Assembly (NCBI GenBank): GCA_003049465.1
Contig: PYSS01000018.1
Span: 314,792-378,791 of the forward strand
Direction of reading: 5' to 3'
Length of the DNA: 64,000 bases
From: Magnaporthiopsis rhizophila
Lineage: Eukaryota; Ascomycota; Sordariomycetes; Magnaporthales; Magnaporthaceae
Numbering within the stretch: the stretch's first letter is position 1; each line of letters begins with the position of its first letter. The position numbers and the translations under genes are program-made. Below, in pieces: positions 36,536-49,315 of this stretch. Below the pieces are notes generated by a model. That model did not search any database and was not told the origin of the DNA. It saw nothing but the letters and a program-made list of their open reading frames with translations.

Positions 36536-37542
36536 ATGGCGACACTAGGCGGCTTCTGCCAGGACTGCTTCAAGGGCACGCTCCGAGGCGATGCAAAGCC
36601 GACGGGCACGGTGGAAACGATCCACGGCCTGCCGACCTACGTCGCCCGACCCGACCCAAACAGCCAAGGCGAGCCGCTAGGCGTGGTGGTCATCATCCCG
36701 GACATCTTTGGCTGGGAGCTGCTCAATACGAGAGCGCTGGCCGATTCGTACGCCCGGAGGGGTCCTTTTGTCGTCTATCTCCCAGACTTTATGGACGGTG
36801 TGTGTTCAAAATGAGAAAAACCGGCGTCGCCATCTTCTCGCCGCAGAAGAGATCTGAGCTGACCTAGGTACCTATCTGCCTCCTACCATACCAATCAGGC
36901 GCCGCCCCACCGGCATACAGCCTCTCGCTCCTGGATCAGATCGAAAAGCCCAGCCCGTCGTGGTGGGCGACACTGACGCAGAAGCCGTTGCTGGTTTTGA
37001 AGGTGCTGGCCATCTTCGTGCCGCGGCTGATCCGCATTCGCGGCTCCGTCACGACGCCGCGCGTGCACGCCTTCTTCCAGGCCCTCCGCCGGTCCTCTTC
37101 CTCGGCGGCGTCGGCCCGAGGTAGCAACAATAAGATCGGCGTCGTGGGCTTCTGCTGGGGCGGTCGGCACGCCATTGACCTGTGCGGCACCGAGCTCGAG
37201 CCCGGGACGCCGCTGGTCGACTGCGGCTTCACGGCGCACCCGTCCATGGTCAAGATCCCCGACGCGCTCGAGAGGGTGCGGGTGCCGCTGAGCGTGGCCA
37301 ACGGCGAAAACGACGCCTTCATGGGCCGCGCCAAGATGGTCACGCTGCAGCGGGTGCTGGAGGCGGTGCGGGACGGCGAGGGCGAGGGCGGCGGCAGGAT
37401 GCACGAGGTGGTCGTCTACGAAGGGGCAACACACGGATTCGCCGTCCGTGGCAACCCGGCCGACCCCCGGCAGGCGGAGATGGGTCTCAAGGCCGAGGAC
37501 CAGGCGGTCAACTGGTTCCGGAAGCAGTTCTCGTCTGCATGA
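36536..37542 (+). CDS. Dienelactone hydrolase family protein
   Basis: An alpha/beta-hydrolase of the dienelactone hydrolase family, probably cytosolic; the true substrate in fungi is generally unknown. Two exons, 36,536-36,797 and 36,899-37,542, donor GTGTGT and acceptor CAATCAG, give 301 residues. The N-terminus MATLGGFCQDCFKGTLRG with GTVETIHGLPTYVA is typical of fungal members. The catalytic triad is visible: nucleophile Cys173 in GFCWGG, Asp226 in NGENDAF and His266 in GATHGF. The core IPDIFGWELLNTRALAD is also conserved. No signal peptide or membrane segment is seen. An intact ordinary gene; it is followed after a T-rich 3' flank by the GH55 gene on the same strand. Confidence 0.93.
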
Positions 37543-38012
37543 GTTTTTTTTTCCTCTTTTTCTTTTGTCTTTTCGTGTATTCCTGGCCAGCTTTAAATTG
37601 GCTTCTGCCTAGAGTGGGGTGTGGGGGTGCACAGTCAGCGCATATAGCTCGATCCAGCGAGCTAACAGGGGCTCGGAAGGCTCGAGGTCGTATTGTCTCG
37701 CCAAACGATTCGCGCAAACTCCAACCTCCAAGCCTTTCCTCTCGTCGGCCCAGTCGCCATGCCGCGGGCCATGAGGGGATCATGCATGAACCGATCCCAG
37801 CTACCTACCCGCCCCCGGTTTGGGATTGGATCTAGATCCTTGGCTGTCAGAACTGCTCCTTGTGGAACCGCCGTGGTAGCGTTATATAAAGGATACTATC
37901 TCACGATGTGTCGCCCCCTTGACCTGAATTGCCACCCTGGCGAGCTGCAGCCATTGTCCTCACTGTGCTCTTGTGCGCCGACAGACAGCTCCTCCTCCCT
38001 GTATCTGCAACC
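37543..38012. other. Intergenic region upstream of the GH55 gene
   Basis: T-rich 3' flank of the hydrolase gene, then the promoter of the GH55 gene with a TATATAAAG-like stretch (TTATATAAAGG, about 37,881) some 130 bp before the start codon. Confidence 0.55.
37881..37891 (+). promoter_or_regulatory. TATA-like box upstream of the GH55 gene
   Basis: TTATATAAAGG lies about 125-130 bp upstream of the ATG at 38,013, a plausible distance for a secreted, regulated hydrolase gene in a filamentous fungus. Confidence 0.45.
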
Positions 38013-40608
38013 ATGAGGACCGGCGTCATCCTCGCCAGTGCGCTCCTGGCCAGCGCAAGGACGGCAGCCGGGCTCGTCCTCCACGACGACGCCAAGGTCG
38101 CCGTCGAGGCGCGACAACAGCAGCAGCAGCGGTGCTCGGGACCCGTGGCGGGCAACCCGTCCAGCTGGTGGAGGGCCCAGATCGGCCACAACGGAACCAC
38201 ACCGTACAGCACCGACTCGACCTTCCAGTACTATCGGACCGTGGTGCAGTATGGCGCCGACAACACGGGCACGAGTGACGCGTCCGACGGCTTCAACTTC
38301 GCCATCAACGCGTGGTCGAGGGAGGGGAATACGGTGACGACGCGGCCGGCGTACATCTACATCCCGCCGGGCCGCTACCGCATCAAGAAGCCGATCCAGA
38401 TGTACGTCAACACGTTCCTGGTCGGCGACCCCCTGAACCCGCCGACCCTGATCGCGGACCCGGAGCTCGGCACGCAGCCCGTCATCAACGGCTACGATAG
38501 GTGGCAGGGCGACGGCAGCCCGACCAAGAACTTCTACATGGCCCTGAGGAACTTCAAGGTCGACACTACCGAGATCGCGACCGACCGGTCCGCCGTCGCC
38601 ATCGAGTGGTCCGTGTCGCAGGGCACCAGCTTCACCAACGTCCGCGTCGTCATGCCCAACTTCTCCAACCACACGGGCATGACCATGAGCGCGGGCGGGT
38701 CCGGCATCCTGATCTCCGACTCGGTCTTCGAGGGCGGGGCCGTGGGCATCCGGCTCAACTCGCAGCAGTACCAGTTCAAGGGCCTCCGGTTCGACCGCTG
38801 CACCGTCGGCATCTCGGTGCAGCACGTCTTCGTGGGCGTGGTGCAGGACGTGTCCTTCAGCAACTGCCTGTACGGCGTCGACATGGGCGCCCGCAACAGC
38901 GCCGGCACCCTGTCGGTCGTCGACTCGTCCGCGACCTCGTGCCGCGCCGCCGTCAACGCCCACGTCAGCGGCAACGGCCAGGGCTCCCTCGTGCTCGACA
39001 ACCTGCGCGTCGCTGACGGCGTCGTCGCCGTCGTGGCCGCCGGGGATGGGCGCACGCTGCGCTCCGGCTCCGTGCCCGAGGGCGAGACCTGGGTCATGGG
39101 CAACGCGAACCCGCAGAACTACCAGCCCGGCACGTCCTACCCCATCCGTCGCCCCGCCGCCCTGGTCTCGGGCGGCAAGTACTTTACCATGCCGCTGCCG
39201 CAGTACGAGAAGTACGGCCTCGACCAGTTTGTCAGCATCAAGGGCGATCCAGAGTTCAGGGTGGTCGGCGACAGTAAGCGATACCACCCTCTTCCTTCCC
39301 TTCCTTTCTGCTTACCTAGGTACTTACCGACACTCCCTCACAATCAGACGTCCACGACGACGGCCCCGCTATCAATGCCATCCTGAAAAAGTACGCCGGC
39401 TGCAAGATCGTCTTCTTCCCGCAGGGCATCTACCTGACCAAGGAGACCATCTACGTCCCTCCCGGCTCGCGCATCGTCGGCGAGGTCCTGAGCACCATCT
39501 CCGGGTCCGGGTCGCACTTTGCCGACGCTGCCAATCCGCAGCCCGTCGTCATGGTCGGCCGGCCCGGCGAGCGCGGCGTGGCGCAGCTGAGCGACATGCT
39601 CATCTCGGTCGCCGAAGTGCTCCCGGGGGCCATCCTGGCCCAGGTCAACATGGCGGGCAACCAACCGGGCGACGTGGCCATGTGGAGCTGCGTCTACCGC
39701 GTCGGCGGCTCGGCCGACACGCAGGTCAGCACGAAATGCGGCGCCGCCGACCCGGCCGGCTGCAAGGCCGCCTTTGCGCTGCTGCACGTCGGCAAGACCG
39801 CCTCGGCCTACATCGAGGGCGTCTGGGGCTGGGTCGCCGACCACGGGCTCGACCCGGACCTGCCGGCGCAGAACATCGCCGTCGGCCGCGGCGTGCTGGT
39901 CGAGAGCAGCGGCGCACAGGGCGGGACCTGGCTGGTCGGCACGTCGTTTGAGCACTGCGTCTTGTACCAGTACTCGTACGTCAACGCGTCAAACGTGTAC
40001 GCCAGCCTCGAGCAGACTGAGGCGCCCTACTGGCAGGGGCAGGGGACGCCGCGACGGACCCCTGAGCCGTGGACGTGAGTTTTGCTTCTTTTATTTCTTA
40101 CTGGAAATAATAACTCATAGAAACTAACCACTTCCCTGCCGTCTCCAGCGCCGACGCGAGGTTCGGGGATCCAACCTTTTCTAACTGCGCCGCCCAGAAC
40201 GCCGCCAACAACGACCAGTGCTATCGTGCCGTAAGTTACTTACCTATACCAACCCTTCTTCCCCTGTGCCATACACGGACTAACACAAACAAGTGGGGCC
40301 ACCACATGGTCGACTCCTCCCAGATGGTCGTCCACGGCTCGGCGCTCTGGTCCTTCTTCAACCGCATGAACGACAACGCCTGGCAGGACCCGCAGTGCGA
40401 CCGCACCTCCTCCATCTGCCAGCTCAACATGGCCTTTGCCGAGCGCTCGCGCTCCACCTTTTGGTACTCGCTCAGCTCAAAGTCCACCACCAACCTCGTC
40501 TACGACAACGGCGCCGTCACCGCGTCCCAGTTCAACAACCCGGGCTCGTGGGGCGCCGTCGTTGCCGCCTACCTCCGCCGCTCCGACCTGCCGGGTCTGT
40601 TCGCCTAG
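38013..40608 (+). CDS. Secreted glucan 1,3-beta-glucosidase, GH55 type
   Basis: Probable exo-beta-1,3-glucanase acting outside the cell on fungal-wall or storage beta-glucan. Four exons, 38,013-39,273, 39,348-40,074, 40,149-40,230 and 40,294-40,608, give 794 residues, normal for GH55. Phases agree; donors GTAAGC, GTGAGT and GTAAGT. The start at 38,013 is preferred to upstream in-frame codons because it opens a signal peptide (MRTGVILASALLASARTAAG). Two right-handed beta-helix (pectate-lyase-3 type) domains are seen. The first starts near FQYYRTVVQYGADNTGTSDA and includes AYIYIPPGRYRIKKPI. The second starts near NVHDDGPAINAILKKYAGCK with IVFFPQGIYLTKETIYVPPG. A C-terminal Cys-containing stretch with WQDPQCDRTSSICQLN follows. 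A 463-residue frame on the opposite strand is only its shadow. Confidence 0.92.
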
Positions 40609-42959
40609 GACAGCGCCGCGGCGGCGTCTGGTCCCCTGGTCGGTGGTCGGCAGTTGCTGGCCTGGTGGCTCGGCGTCGGGTTCGTGGTGCCGTGGCTGCT
40701 AGGCTGGTCGTCGACGCCGTCGGCGGGGCTGGTTGTCGTCGCGGGCGTTTTGGGGTTTTGCTGTGTGGGTTGATGGTGATGAGGGGGTCTTTTTTGTTTC
40801 TACTAGTCTAAACGTTTGTTCATAGGACCTAATCAACTTGTATATGTGGGCCGGATTACGGGCAAATGGTGTCAGGAAAGAAGCCTATATTTTTTGTTCT
40901 TGTTTGGCAAGGAGCAGCTGTCTATGCGAACAGGTCTCGGGATAAACAGGATATCTCCCAGAGCTACCCTCGGACAGGACCTGGCTACGGGAAACGTGGG
41001 CTTCATGGTAGCGGGAGCCATGTGAACACTACGGCATACCGACCGACTTATACATTTGGACGAGCATTTTCGAACCAAGCTTTCAATTAAAATCCACAGC
41101 AATACCATCAATGGTCTGCCCACACTCCCTCATATATTGCATCCATCGGCATCTAGAGAAACCTAAAGCGGCAAAGACGGTAGGCCAGGGATAGCTGGAT
41201 CTCGTCGTACCCGCCCGGCTTCGACGACAACGACGACGACGACGACGACGCGGTCAGGAGACTTGTGCTGCGTTGCGTGATGCCGCCGGGAGTGGCCCGC
41301 CTCTGGGGACTTGGGAGGCGGGCGAGGCCGGAGACGAGTTTGTGGTAGGTATGGCGCTGAAAGCCTTGCCGTAGCCCCACTGCAGGCACGGCGATGGTGC
41401 CCAAACCACCGGCGGCCAGTATGTTCTGGTCGACCGACGGAGTCGCGGATACCCGTCATGACATTCCCAAATACCGAGTCGAGCAGCAAGCGGCGACAGG
41501 AGCGAGAGAGGTGTTGCCGACCAGCTTGGTATTGGCCGGCCGCGCTGCATGATGGCGCTGCCGACGAGTTATTCGCCGACCGGAAAGCATACCGTTGCGG
41601 GCGAAGGTCGTGGCGGCGCGTGGCCCTAGAGGCGGATCGGAGGACGAAGAGGGAGCCGCAGACGGCACATCGTCCGCCGTCGGAGATGGAGTCCTCCCGG
41701 ATAGCGGCGGTGCCTTCTGCCCTGTTTATCTATCGCCTTTGGCTTTGGTAATCCTTGACGTTCCGGAAAGCGCTGGAGCCCCGTGGATGGAGGCGAAGAC
41801 GTCAAGCCTTCTCTCCGGTCGTCGTGAAGACAACATTTCCCATCCAGAAACTGCTCGGCGGCTCGCTGCGCGTCTCAAGTCAGACTCCTTGTGTCCACTC
41901 GCAGCGCCTGGGGCATGCCGTTGATATCGTTGCCGGTGTTCGGTCCATAGCATGACGAGGAGCTCTTCGACTGTGTTTTCGTAGCCACCATAGCCATCAC
42001 CGCCGCTGTCACAGTCTTGGCAACGGCCCTGGCTGCCTTGAGGAGCTCCTCAAGAACGGCTCAGGACGAGGCTGCTGCTTCTGCGATATCCCCACCCGAA
42101 AAGACGACGTGCTGTTCTGGCCTCGATCATCTCCGCATCCATCGCCACGGTGCCGTCCCGTCCTCGCCGCCGCCGCCGAGCCGTAGTAAAGGGGCGGGTG
42201 TCCGCTTCCGCTCAAAATTCGGACGGTACCGGTTTCGGCGCGGGCTTCGCATGATCAAGGCATTTGACTTGGCCATTGCTGCCTCGGCCGAGGCGATGGG
42301 CGTGTCGTCGGCGTCGCGCTGTGTGCCATCACCTGTCAAGGCTGGAGTGCGTGACAGGGACAAGGATGTATTTCGCGGTTTCCTGGAAGGCTGCCTCGCA
42401 TTGCTTGCATGGGACCCAAGAGATGAAAAGAAGGAGAAGAAATAACGAACCAAGCCACGATGGCTGGTGGTGGACTCCGTGTGTGTGGAACACGGATCGT
42501 GGCACGTTTCCGGGGCTGCTGGCTGGTGTTGAATATGGTGTTTACAACGGGAAACTAGAAAGAAGAAGCGAATCTGGGCTTGTCCACAGACTGGAGCTCG
42601 TCGATCTGCCGACCCCTTTTGTTCGGGGGTATTGGAGCTGGACTAAATTAGTGGGTCTTGTATTCTTTTCTTCTATTCTTTTGTTTGGGCTTCTGGTGCT
42701 CCTGGTGTGCGTGCTAGTAGGAATATGGGATCTGCCCCGGGCGACTTTCTTCTGGCCAGGCTCGCCCTCGGTACGTACCCAGAGGCCCCGGATGTCTATG
42801 CATGTCACAAGTGCCTCGCCTGGTCATGCTCACTACCTACTTGGGCTTGGCTTGGCGGCCGGGGGCATATCTTTGCTATCTACGAAAAGCCGGAAAATGT
42901 CAGGACCAAAGCCGATAGGCCCGTGATTCGCAACATCGCGGCCAGAGGACCACAGGGCT
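40609..42959. other. Decayed or non-coding region downstream of the GH55 gene
   Basis: The 3' flank of the GH55 gene, then about 2 kb with short broken frames on both strands. Composition is like coding DNA, with many CG-rich triplets, but I recognise no family and find no consistent exon set. It may be part of the same decayed locus as the chitinase remnant that follows. Confidence 0.4.
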
Positions 42960-42960
42960 G

Positions 42961-44340
42961 CTTTTTTTTCTAATCCATTTGCCAGATCTTACGTCTGAAG
43001 ACGCTACTGGCGGGTACGTACCCACAACGCATGTACGCTTGACTGGTTTGAAGAAGAAAGACCAGCGTTTGAAGGAGCATATCGCCATAGGCGGGTTAGG
43101 CTTTTAACGAGCCAGGCCAGACGGCCCCCCTGTTCGGCCATCCTGCGGCCTCGGACGAGACGCAAGCCGTCTTTTTCAAATCGGCCGTTTCGTTCCTGGA
43201 CACGTACAGCTTTGACGACATCGACATCGACTGGGAGTATTCAGCTACCTTGAGTCGACCACCCAGGAACGGGCTCACCACGGCAGTGCCCGTTGCGTTC
43301 TGGTACCTGCGGCGTTTCGAACATCGCCACTTGCCGGTGGACCGGGTAGGACGCAGTTGCGCGTCTGGCTGGATGGCCGTCCCTCGCCCTGACCCTGACG
43401 GCCACGGCAAGATCAATGATGGACAACAGCTTCTTGCCGACGCGGGCAAGGCCGAGTCTTTTGCCGCCCGGCATGCAAAGGGCCAGCGTCCAACCCATTT
43501 GTGGAGTAAGTGGCATCCAGCCCAGCACGAGCATGCTTGTTTTCAAGCGTGTAAGAAGACGAACGAGCGAACGGCTGGCTGATCCCTGAGCAACGGCGGC
43601 GTAGTAGTGGGACTTTTTGGAACGGCACCTGCGGTGGGAGTAGGGGCAACCGCTGTCTAGAACCCGAAGCGGGCCACTCGAAATTCCTCGGGGTTATGGA
43701 ATGGGCCGGGGTGGCGGCTACGGTGAGCCTGCCACATAGACAGCTCGTACCAGGTCGCCTGCTGCTCCTTGCCGTCCGAGGAGTCGCCGTCAGGGGCGAG
43801 TTGCAGGAACTCCCAAAAGACTCTAGACAGCAACGGGCACTGCTCGCCCACATGTCCATCCTCCGTGCGCGAGGCCATGGCCACGGATTGGTCACGACGT
43901 GTAAATCGGGCGCATCCTCGTTCTACTACTGTTCGCCCGTCAACTGGCGGTACAAGTCGGACGAGCAGGGCCTGGGGGTCTCGGTCGCCGTCTTGCCTCG
44001 GCAGGTGATGGATCCGGACCTGGCCTACCGGATCGCACGCTCTGAGGTGATGGCGCTCGAGGCGCGCAGGTGCGTCGTCCAGGGCGTTGTTACCACCGTT
44101 CTTAGGGAGCTGTCGCTGGGTGGCCGCAACAACGTCTGATAGGCGTCGCCTTCAGGGAGAGCCAAGGCCGCCGTCAACTCGGAGTCTCACAAATTCCTGT
44201 CCGGCCTCAACCGCGAGAACCGGCTGGCGAGGAACAACCGGGACGCGAAAGAGGAGGGCGCGTTTGCTGGCACATGTTTTCTCAGACGGAGCAGCTTTGG
44301 AGAACTGGACGCCGGCGGAGTCGGCCTCGGATTGACCGCG
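42961..44340 (+). pseudogene. Remnant of a GH18 chitinase (fungal subgroup C-like)
   Basis: Broken relative of GH18 chitinases. In one frame (43,021-43,104) LTGLKKKDQRLKEHIAIGG resembles the strand leading to the SxGGW motif. The Trp of GGWxF is lost and the frame shifts by one base at TTAGGCTTTTAAC. The adjoining frame (43,106-43,582) continues with NEPGQTAPLFG, then SAVSFLDTYSFDDIDIDWEY, containing the catalytic DxxDxDxE (43,214-43,237; Glu codon GAG at 43,235). Directly after comes TTAVPVAFWYLRRFE, so about 25 residues usually found between are missing. A later frame has CKSGASSFYYCSPVNWRY (about 43,909), like the C-terminal cysteine-rich part of these enzymes; this last match is weak. No start codon, splice set or complete domain survives, so I call it a pseudogene. 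Confidence 0.72.
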
Positions 44341-46190
44341 GTTCGGCATCACCTACATGATGCAGACGCAGCTGACCGCATGCCTGCCCCTGTCGCCATC
44401 GTCGCAGTCTCCCAATACTCCCTAGCCTCTCGCGCATTTCTTTCAGCCGCTCCTTCCGCTCCCGGCCCCCCGGTCTCTTTCCTCCTGCTCCCTCGCCATC
44501 TTGACACGTTAGCCGGCGATGCAGGGCAGGACGCGGTACGGCAGCGCCTCGCCCAGGTCGGGCGCCGGCTTGCGGTTCCGTGGCGGTTGAGCAGGCGCCG
44601 CCCATGCACGCCCCTGATGTTGGCGGCTAGCAGGTCCGGCGTCGGGAGGCAAGGATGCGGTTGCGCTGGGTCTCTGTGAGTGACGTCGTCCTTGGCGGCG
44701 CGGGAACGCTGCCGGCGCCGACGGCTGGGGCCTTATTGAAGAAGCCGCAGCGGCCGAAGATGAGTACCCGCTCCAGCCTGGTCAGCTGCTCGTTCTGGGT
44801 GGCGGCGTTTGAGATAAAGAGCCTCGGAGACGACTGGAGGGACAGCGTCGTCATCACTAATCTTGTGTTGGTGTCGCCGGCGGCGCCGCTGCTATCGCTG
44901 CTGCCACCCTCCTGCGCGCTGCGGAGGGCTTGCTGTGCGGGGTTTGTCGCCGCCCCCATGGCAGCTCGGCGACGACGGCAGCAGGTCGTCCGGGGCGGGT
45001 GACGCAGCCTTCGCGTGGAGCATCTTTTGCCGCCTTGCCGGGTGGCCGACGGGCTCTTGGCCGCAATCCCGGTGTGTGAATTCCCTAAGCGCGTCAGAAA
45101 AAAAAACCAGGATACTGGAAAGCCGTCCTGCGAACGTGATGAGATCAAGTCTAGATTCAAGCAGAGAGTGAGGTTGGGCTGAGGAAGGAATCAGGGTCAG
45201 GCCACATGATTCCATGAGTCATGGTCAAATCTTGTGCCAAAGGCTGATGGTTTCTTGGAGAGTCTCAACGTATGATTGTCAGAGAGGCTACGGCCCAACA
45301 GCTTTGCCGTCTGACAGAGAAGCCTGGCTGACACCGCGTTGCCCCTGACCTTGGTGCTCACGTCGAGCGAGGACTGGGGGTCGATGGAGTCATAAGGGCA
45401 CCAAAGACGGGCGGTCTTGGGTACCGGCGGCTCGGTTGCGGCTAGACATTGACTGTAGTCGTCATGCTTACTGACTGGCTCGTTCAACGCAAATATCTGT
45501 CAGGACGCAGCCCGGCAATCATGAGTCTTTACCACACCTTGGTTCGGAAAGCGGCATGGCGAATACGTCGGGGCTGGAATGGCTGGTACCTGGGGACATT
45601 GATCGGCTACAAGACCCCGGAAAACCCCGCGCATATTCAGATCAGATCTGGCGCTGATCTTGGCACTGGGCAGCAGCCAATAACCGCCATTTGATCACGG
45701 CCCGCATAGACCATCGTATACCGCAGCCTGATATGCTAATCGTACTGCTGGGCTGGCGTGAGTTCCCTCGCATGCGTACATACGGTCCCTAGATAACTGT
45801 CTTTGGCAGGGCATGCCTGGATATAGCTCAAGGAGACAATCGATTCCCTGACAATGCGGTATGCTGTGTTCATACCCATTGGACTTTGATACGACCGTGC
45901 CTAGCAGGAAGAGTGCCAATATTTGCACTCCCAACCGATCTCCATGCTGAGCCTTACGTTCCTCCCTCTCAGCCCCGGTATGGCATGCTTTGGCAAATAA
46001 ATCGAGGCAATTTCATGGAATCCAAAAGCTGGTCATGGCGTCGCTACGATAGGGTCACGGGAGGGAAGCTGTCGGCAGGAGCGCGGTGTAGTATCGCGTG
46101 CCAAGCTGCGGTATTCCCGCCCTTTCTCCTCGCAGCTGCGTTCATCCCCACAACTCCACCTCACCACACCCCAGCGCCGGCAGAACGCGC
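44341..46190. other. Decayed region between the chitinase and LysM remnants
   Basis: Short frames on both strands, Ala/Arg-rich, with no family I can name and no coherent exon set. It probably contains degraded coding sequence of the same locus. Confidence 0.35.
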
Positions 46191-46194
46191 GGAA

Positions 46195-46721
46195 AAACAA
46201 GGGACAGTCACAAGTTCTAGCTACCGGTCTAGCGAGCTCGTGTCCGGCGTCTCGGCGTGGTACACGGTGCCGCCGCCGACGGGGGCGGGCCCGTCGATCG
46301 TCATGTACTGCACCTTCTGGCGCGTCGCCAAGACTTTGGAGACCTGTGCCAAAGCCGCATCCGACAATCTTATCACACTTGAGTAGTTTTTCCACTACAT
46401 ATGTCTCCTGCCGTGCTCAGAATCCTACGAACAAAGCCCAGCGGACTCTCTCTACACACATCGACGCCCCGGAACCCCTGGTTGGATCCGTCAGCTCTTG
46501 CAGACTCGCGTTTCACGATTCGTACTGCGTGTGTGTACGAATCCTCTCCGGGCATAGTGGATAACTGCCGCCGTTTCCGTATTGCGCGGGAGTGCCATAG
46601 GTGTTGGCTCATCCCGCAGTCGTCGGCGGTCTCCATCGCCGACATTGCGCGCATGAACCCCAGCGTGAGCGATAACTGCCGCCCCATGTGTATAGATGCA
46701 CACACCTGCATTGGGCAATGA
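46195..46721 (+). pseudogene. Remnant of a LysM-domain protein
   Basis: Two LysM-like units lie on the plus strand in different frames. The first, with CTFWRVAKTLETCAKAASD followed by NLITLE, matches the fungal pattern of Cys-x-W-x-V...DTC...I(T/S)L and then meets a stop (46,384). The second has GIVDNCRRFRIA and then VSIADIARMNPSVSDNC with IDAHTCIG, matching the fungal NC-x-F...ISxADFxxWNPxV...C...CVG pattern, but the central GDTC is lost. LysM proteins bind chitin and are often encoded beside subgroup C chitinases in fungi, which fits the GH18 remnant 2 kb upstream on the same strand. Stops and shifts make a functional product unlikely. Confidence 0.65.
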
Positions 46722-48404
46722 TCCCTTGGCTATAGCGGAACGACGGAACGGGAGACTTGCGCACTATACACTGCTCTGGACTGCCCTGAAACGTCCTTAC
46801 TGGTCATGCTATTTTCCTAATGGAATAACGATAGTTGTTGCCGAAAGCCTACCCGTGTGAGAGCAGTCAGAGTAATGCAACAGATCGTGGCAGTAATGTC
46901 CCAAAAGCCAGACGAGTGGTCTATTAAGAGTATGCGGCTGGAGAATACAGATAGTACCTTGGGTCGGAAGCCAAGAAGGGTAGGTGGGCATACAACGAGC
47001 ACTTGGGACAAAACCCTACGCCTACCATCTAGACGAGGCATGATGTTGTCTCTTCTTCTCTGTTGACTCCGCCCACCGATGGTTACTGCCTCTATGCCAT
47101 CGGTCTACCGCGGGCTGGTTATCACGTCTTCCTGGAGCCGAAGGCGATCTTTCCCCCGCGCCAGCCCTCTACTTGCCTGGTAGGTGCCTACCAGGTGCCT
47201 ACCTACCTGAGGTACCACTTAGGTAGTTCAGTATGATGGCATTTTTCTCCTGAGAAGGCACTCGGAGGACAACACGCCAGATGGCTGATGGAAACCACCG
47301 CCCAAAGTTGAGTGTGACGGTGCTGCTGCCGCACCAGCAGAAGCAACGGTCCATGTCAGTGATCGGTGGTGTCCGGCATGGGAAAAGAAAGTGAAGCTGA
47401 AGCCTACGTGGGCAAGGCGCCTGCCTAGGTACACAGATAACAGGGTTGCGCCTGTGCTGGACCGTCCATGACGCATCGCTACCATACATGTCCGTGACCG
47501 AACCGAGCTCTCGCCGCTGGACCGTCTCTCGGGAAGCAGCGTTTCATCGCGCTGGATCATCGTGCCGAATTTTCTGGACCGGAAAGTAGGGCTGCCGCTC
47601 GCTCGGTGATTGGGCTCTTGCTGCAGCTCGGCATCAACAGAGCAAAGAGAAGCACCTGCCATGCTTGTGTGGAAGCGCAGAAGGCACCTCGTCCGCCGAA
47701 TGGCGGGATCTCAAAACATTTCTCTCCCGACCGATCCATCTTCCCTCCTCTTCATCCTCCGTATCAACAACCTCGACCTCGTCAGCACCAGACACCAGTC
47801 CAGCCCTTCGTTAGATATCCACGGGTCCCACCACATTCCGCATCCTCTCATCAACCCCTTTCCCTCTTGTGATGCTCCAGTCCACGCCTTCGCGCCTTCG
47901 CGCCTTCGACCGAACTTCCCATCGCTGTGGCACCAATCCATCTCCAGCCTCCGGCCGACTCGGCGGTACCCCTACATCCTCAGCACACCACGTCCTCCTC
48001 CCCTTTCTTGCCGCCACGCCCATTCGCTTCACCCATCCCTTGTCGCCCTTAATGTCGTAGCCACTTGCAGTTGGCGATACTTATCGCGCCCCGACATTGC
48101 TGCTCGTTTCGCTCTCTGCACCCCTCGCCTCTCCCATTGCCGCCTGCCTGTGGCCTCTTCCGCACCCCTTTCTCATCTCCCTCTCTCTTTCTTTCCGCTT
48201 CTTCATCGCCTCAGAGATTGACGACTTTGTCGCGGCTTTGGCCCTCATCATCGGCAGACTGCTCCAATCCAACGAGGCCAAACCTGCTTCTCTGCTTTTG
48301 CCTCGCCAGAGATGTCCCTTTAAAAGGTGGGGGACCTCCACTTCGGCGTCCAGCCGTCCGATGAAGACGGTATATAATTATCTGATTGCGAGAGTGAGTT
48401 GAAG

Positions 48405-48520
48405 AGTACCGTTACGACTTCCGGAGGGCGGTTTGGTCTGTCGAAGCTGGAGGGAACCCACTCAGCACCTTGTGTGCTGATAAATATATACAGGCCTTGG
48501 AGCCCTTCTCCACAACAGGT
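48405..48520 (+). repeat. Degenerate repeat fragment A (GTTACGACT...)
   Basis: GTTACGACTTCCGG followed by GGTTTGGTCTGTCGAAGCTGGAGG-like sequence is clearly related to fragment B at 49,316-49,430, with several mismatches and small gaps. A start in TGTTACGAC is shared with the solo LTR at 51,434, so these may be old LTR pieces of another element. Confidence 0.4.
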
Positions 48521-49315
48521 TCCACAGTCCCACACTGGCGACACCAACTCCTGCCCACGTCAACGACGAACTTAGACGCCGAGCGGCACCGACGAGCCGT
48601 GGCTTCGACGAAGTATGACACCGACGAGCCACGCCACGAGCCGATGGCGGGATCAAGATACACTTTGGTGGCGGCAGAGGAGGATGGCAAGTCGGAAGGA
48701 TGATGGTCTGGTCTTCCAAGATGAGCAAGCGAGACAAAAGGAGCCTTGAGTGGGAGAAGACGTGCATACCTAGGTACCTAGATAGTTTAACATGTGGCGA
48801 TTGTGGTTTCTCATCTGGCAGGAATTCAGATGCTTTTCTGTTACTCTCTGCTCGATGGCCCTGTCGTGGCCGTCATTGATCCGGCGTCCGGTGCCCGCCC
48901 TCCTTAGATATATTTCCACAGTGTAAGTCCACAGTTCCGAGCCAATCTCCGCCCTCCAGATCGCAATCGCTTCCTCTCCCCGAGCCTTCCTTCTCCTTAC
49001 AGACATCTCCGTGCCTCGGAGGTTTGTGACAGTTTAGCAGACATCCCCGACCCCGAATCCAAGCCGAAAAAAAAAAGGCATGTTTCTCGACACCCATTGC
49101 CGCCCGGCGTAGAAGCTAGTATCGTACTCCATCCAGCGACACGGCTCGGTACAGCTTTTTTTAAACTGAACACTGGATGCCCAACTTCCATTCAGAAAAA
49201 AAAATGTCGTGCCTCAGAGATTTGCCAACAAATCGGTCTCCGTCCCCAGTCCCGACATGCATCCGAAGTTGAGGGACGAGAAGACACAGTTGTTGTACTC
49301 ATCATCGGCGCAATG

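Noticed and set aside
37896..39287. 463-residue frame antisense to the GH55 gene
   Set aside because: Composition is Arg/Val/His/Asp-rich as expected for the reverse strand of a GC3-rich gene, while the plus strand encodes a complete enzyme.
43085..43110. TGG to TAG nonsense change in the chitinase GGW motif by repeat-induced point mutation
   Set aside because: TAG appears only in one frame. The upstream homology runs in another frame, so a one-base shift explains the site better than a point mutation.
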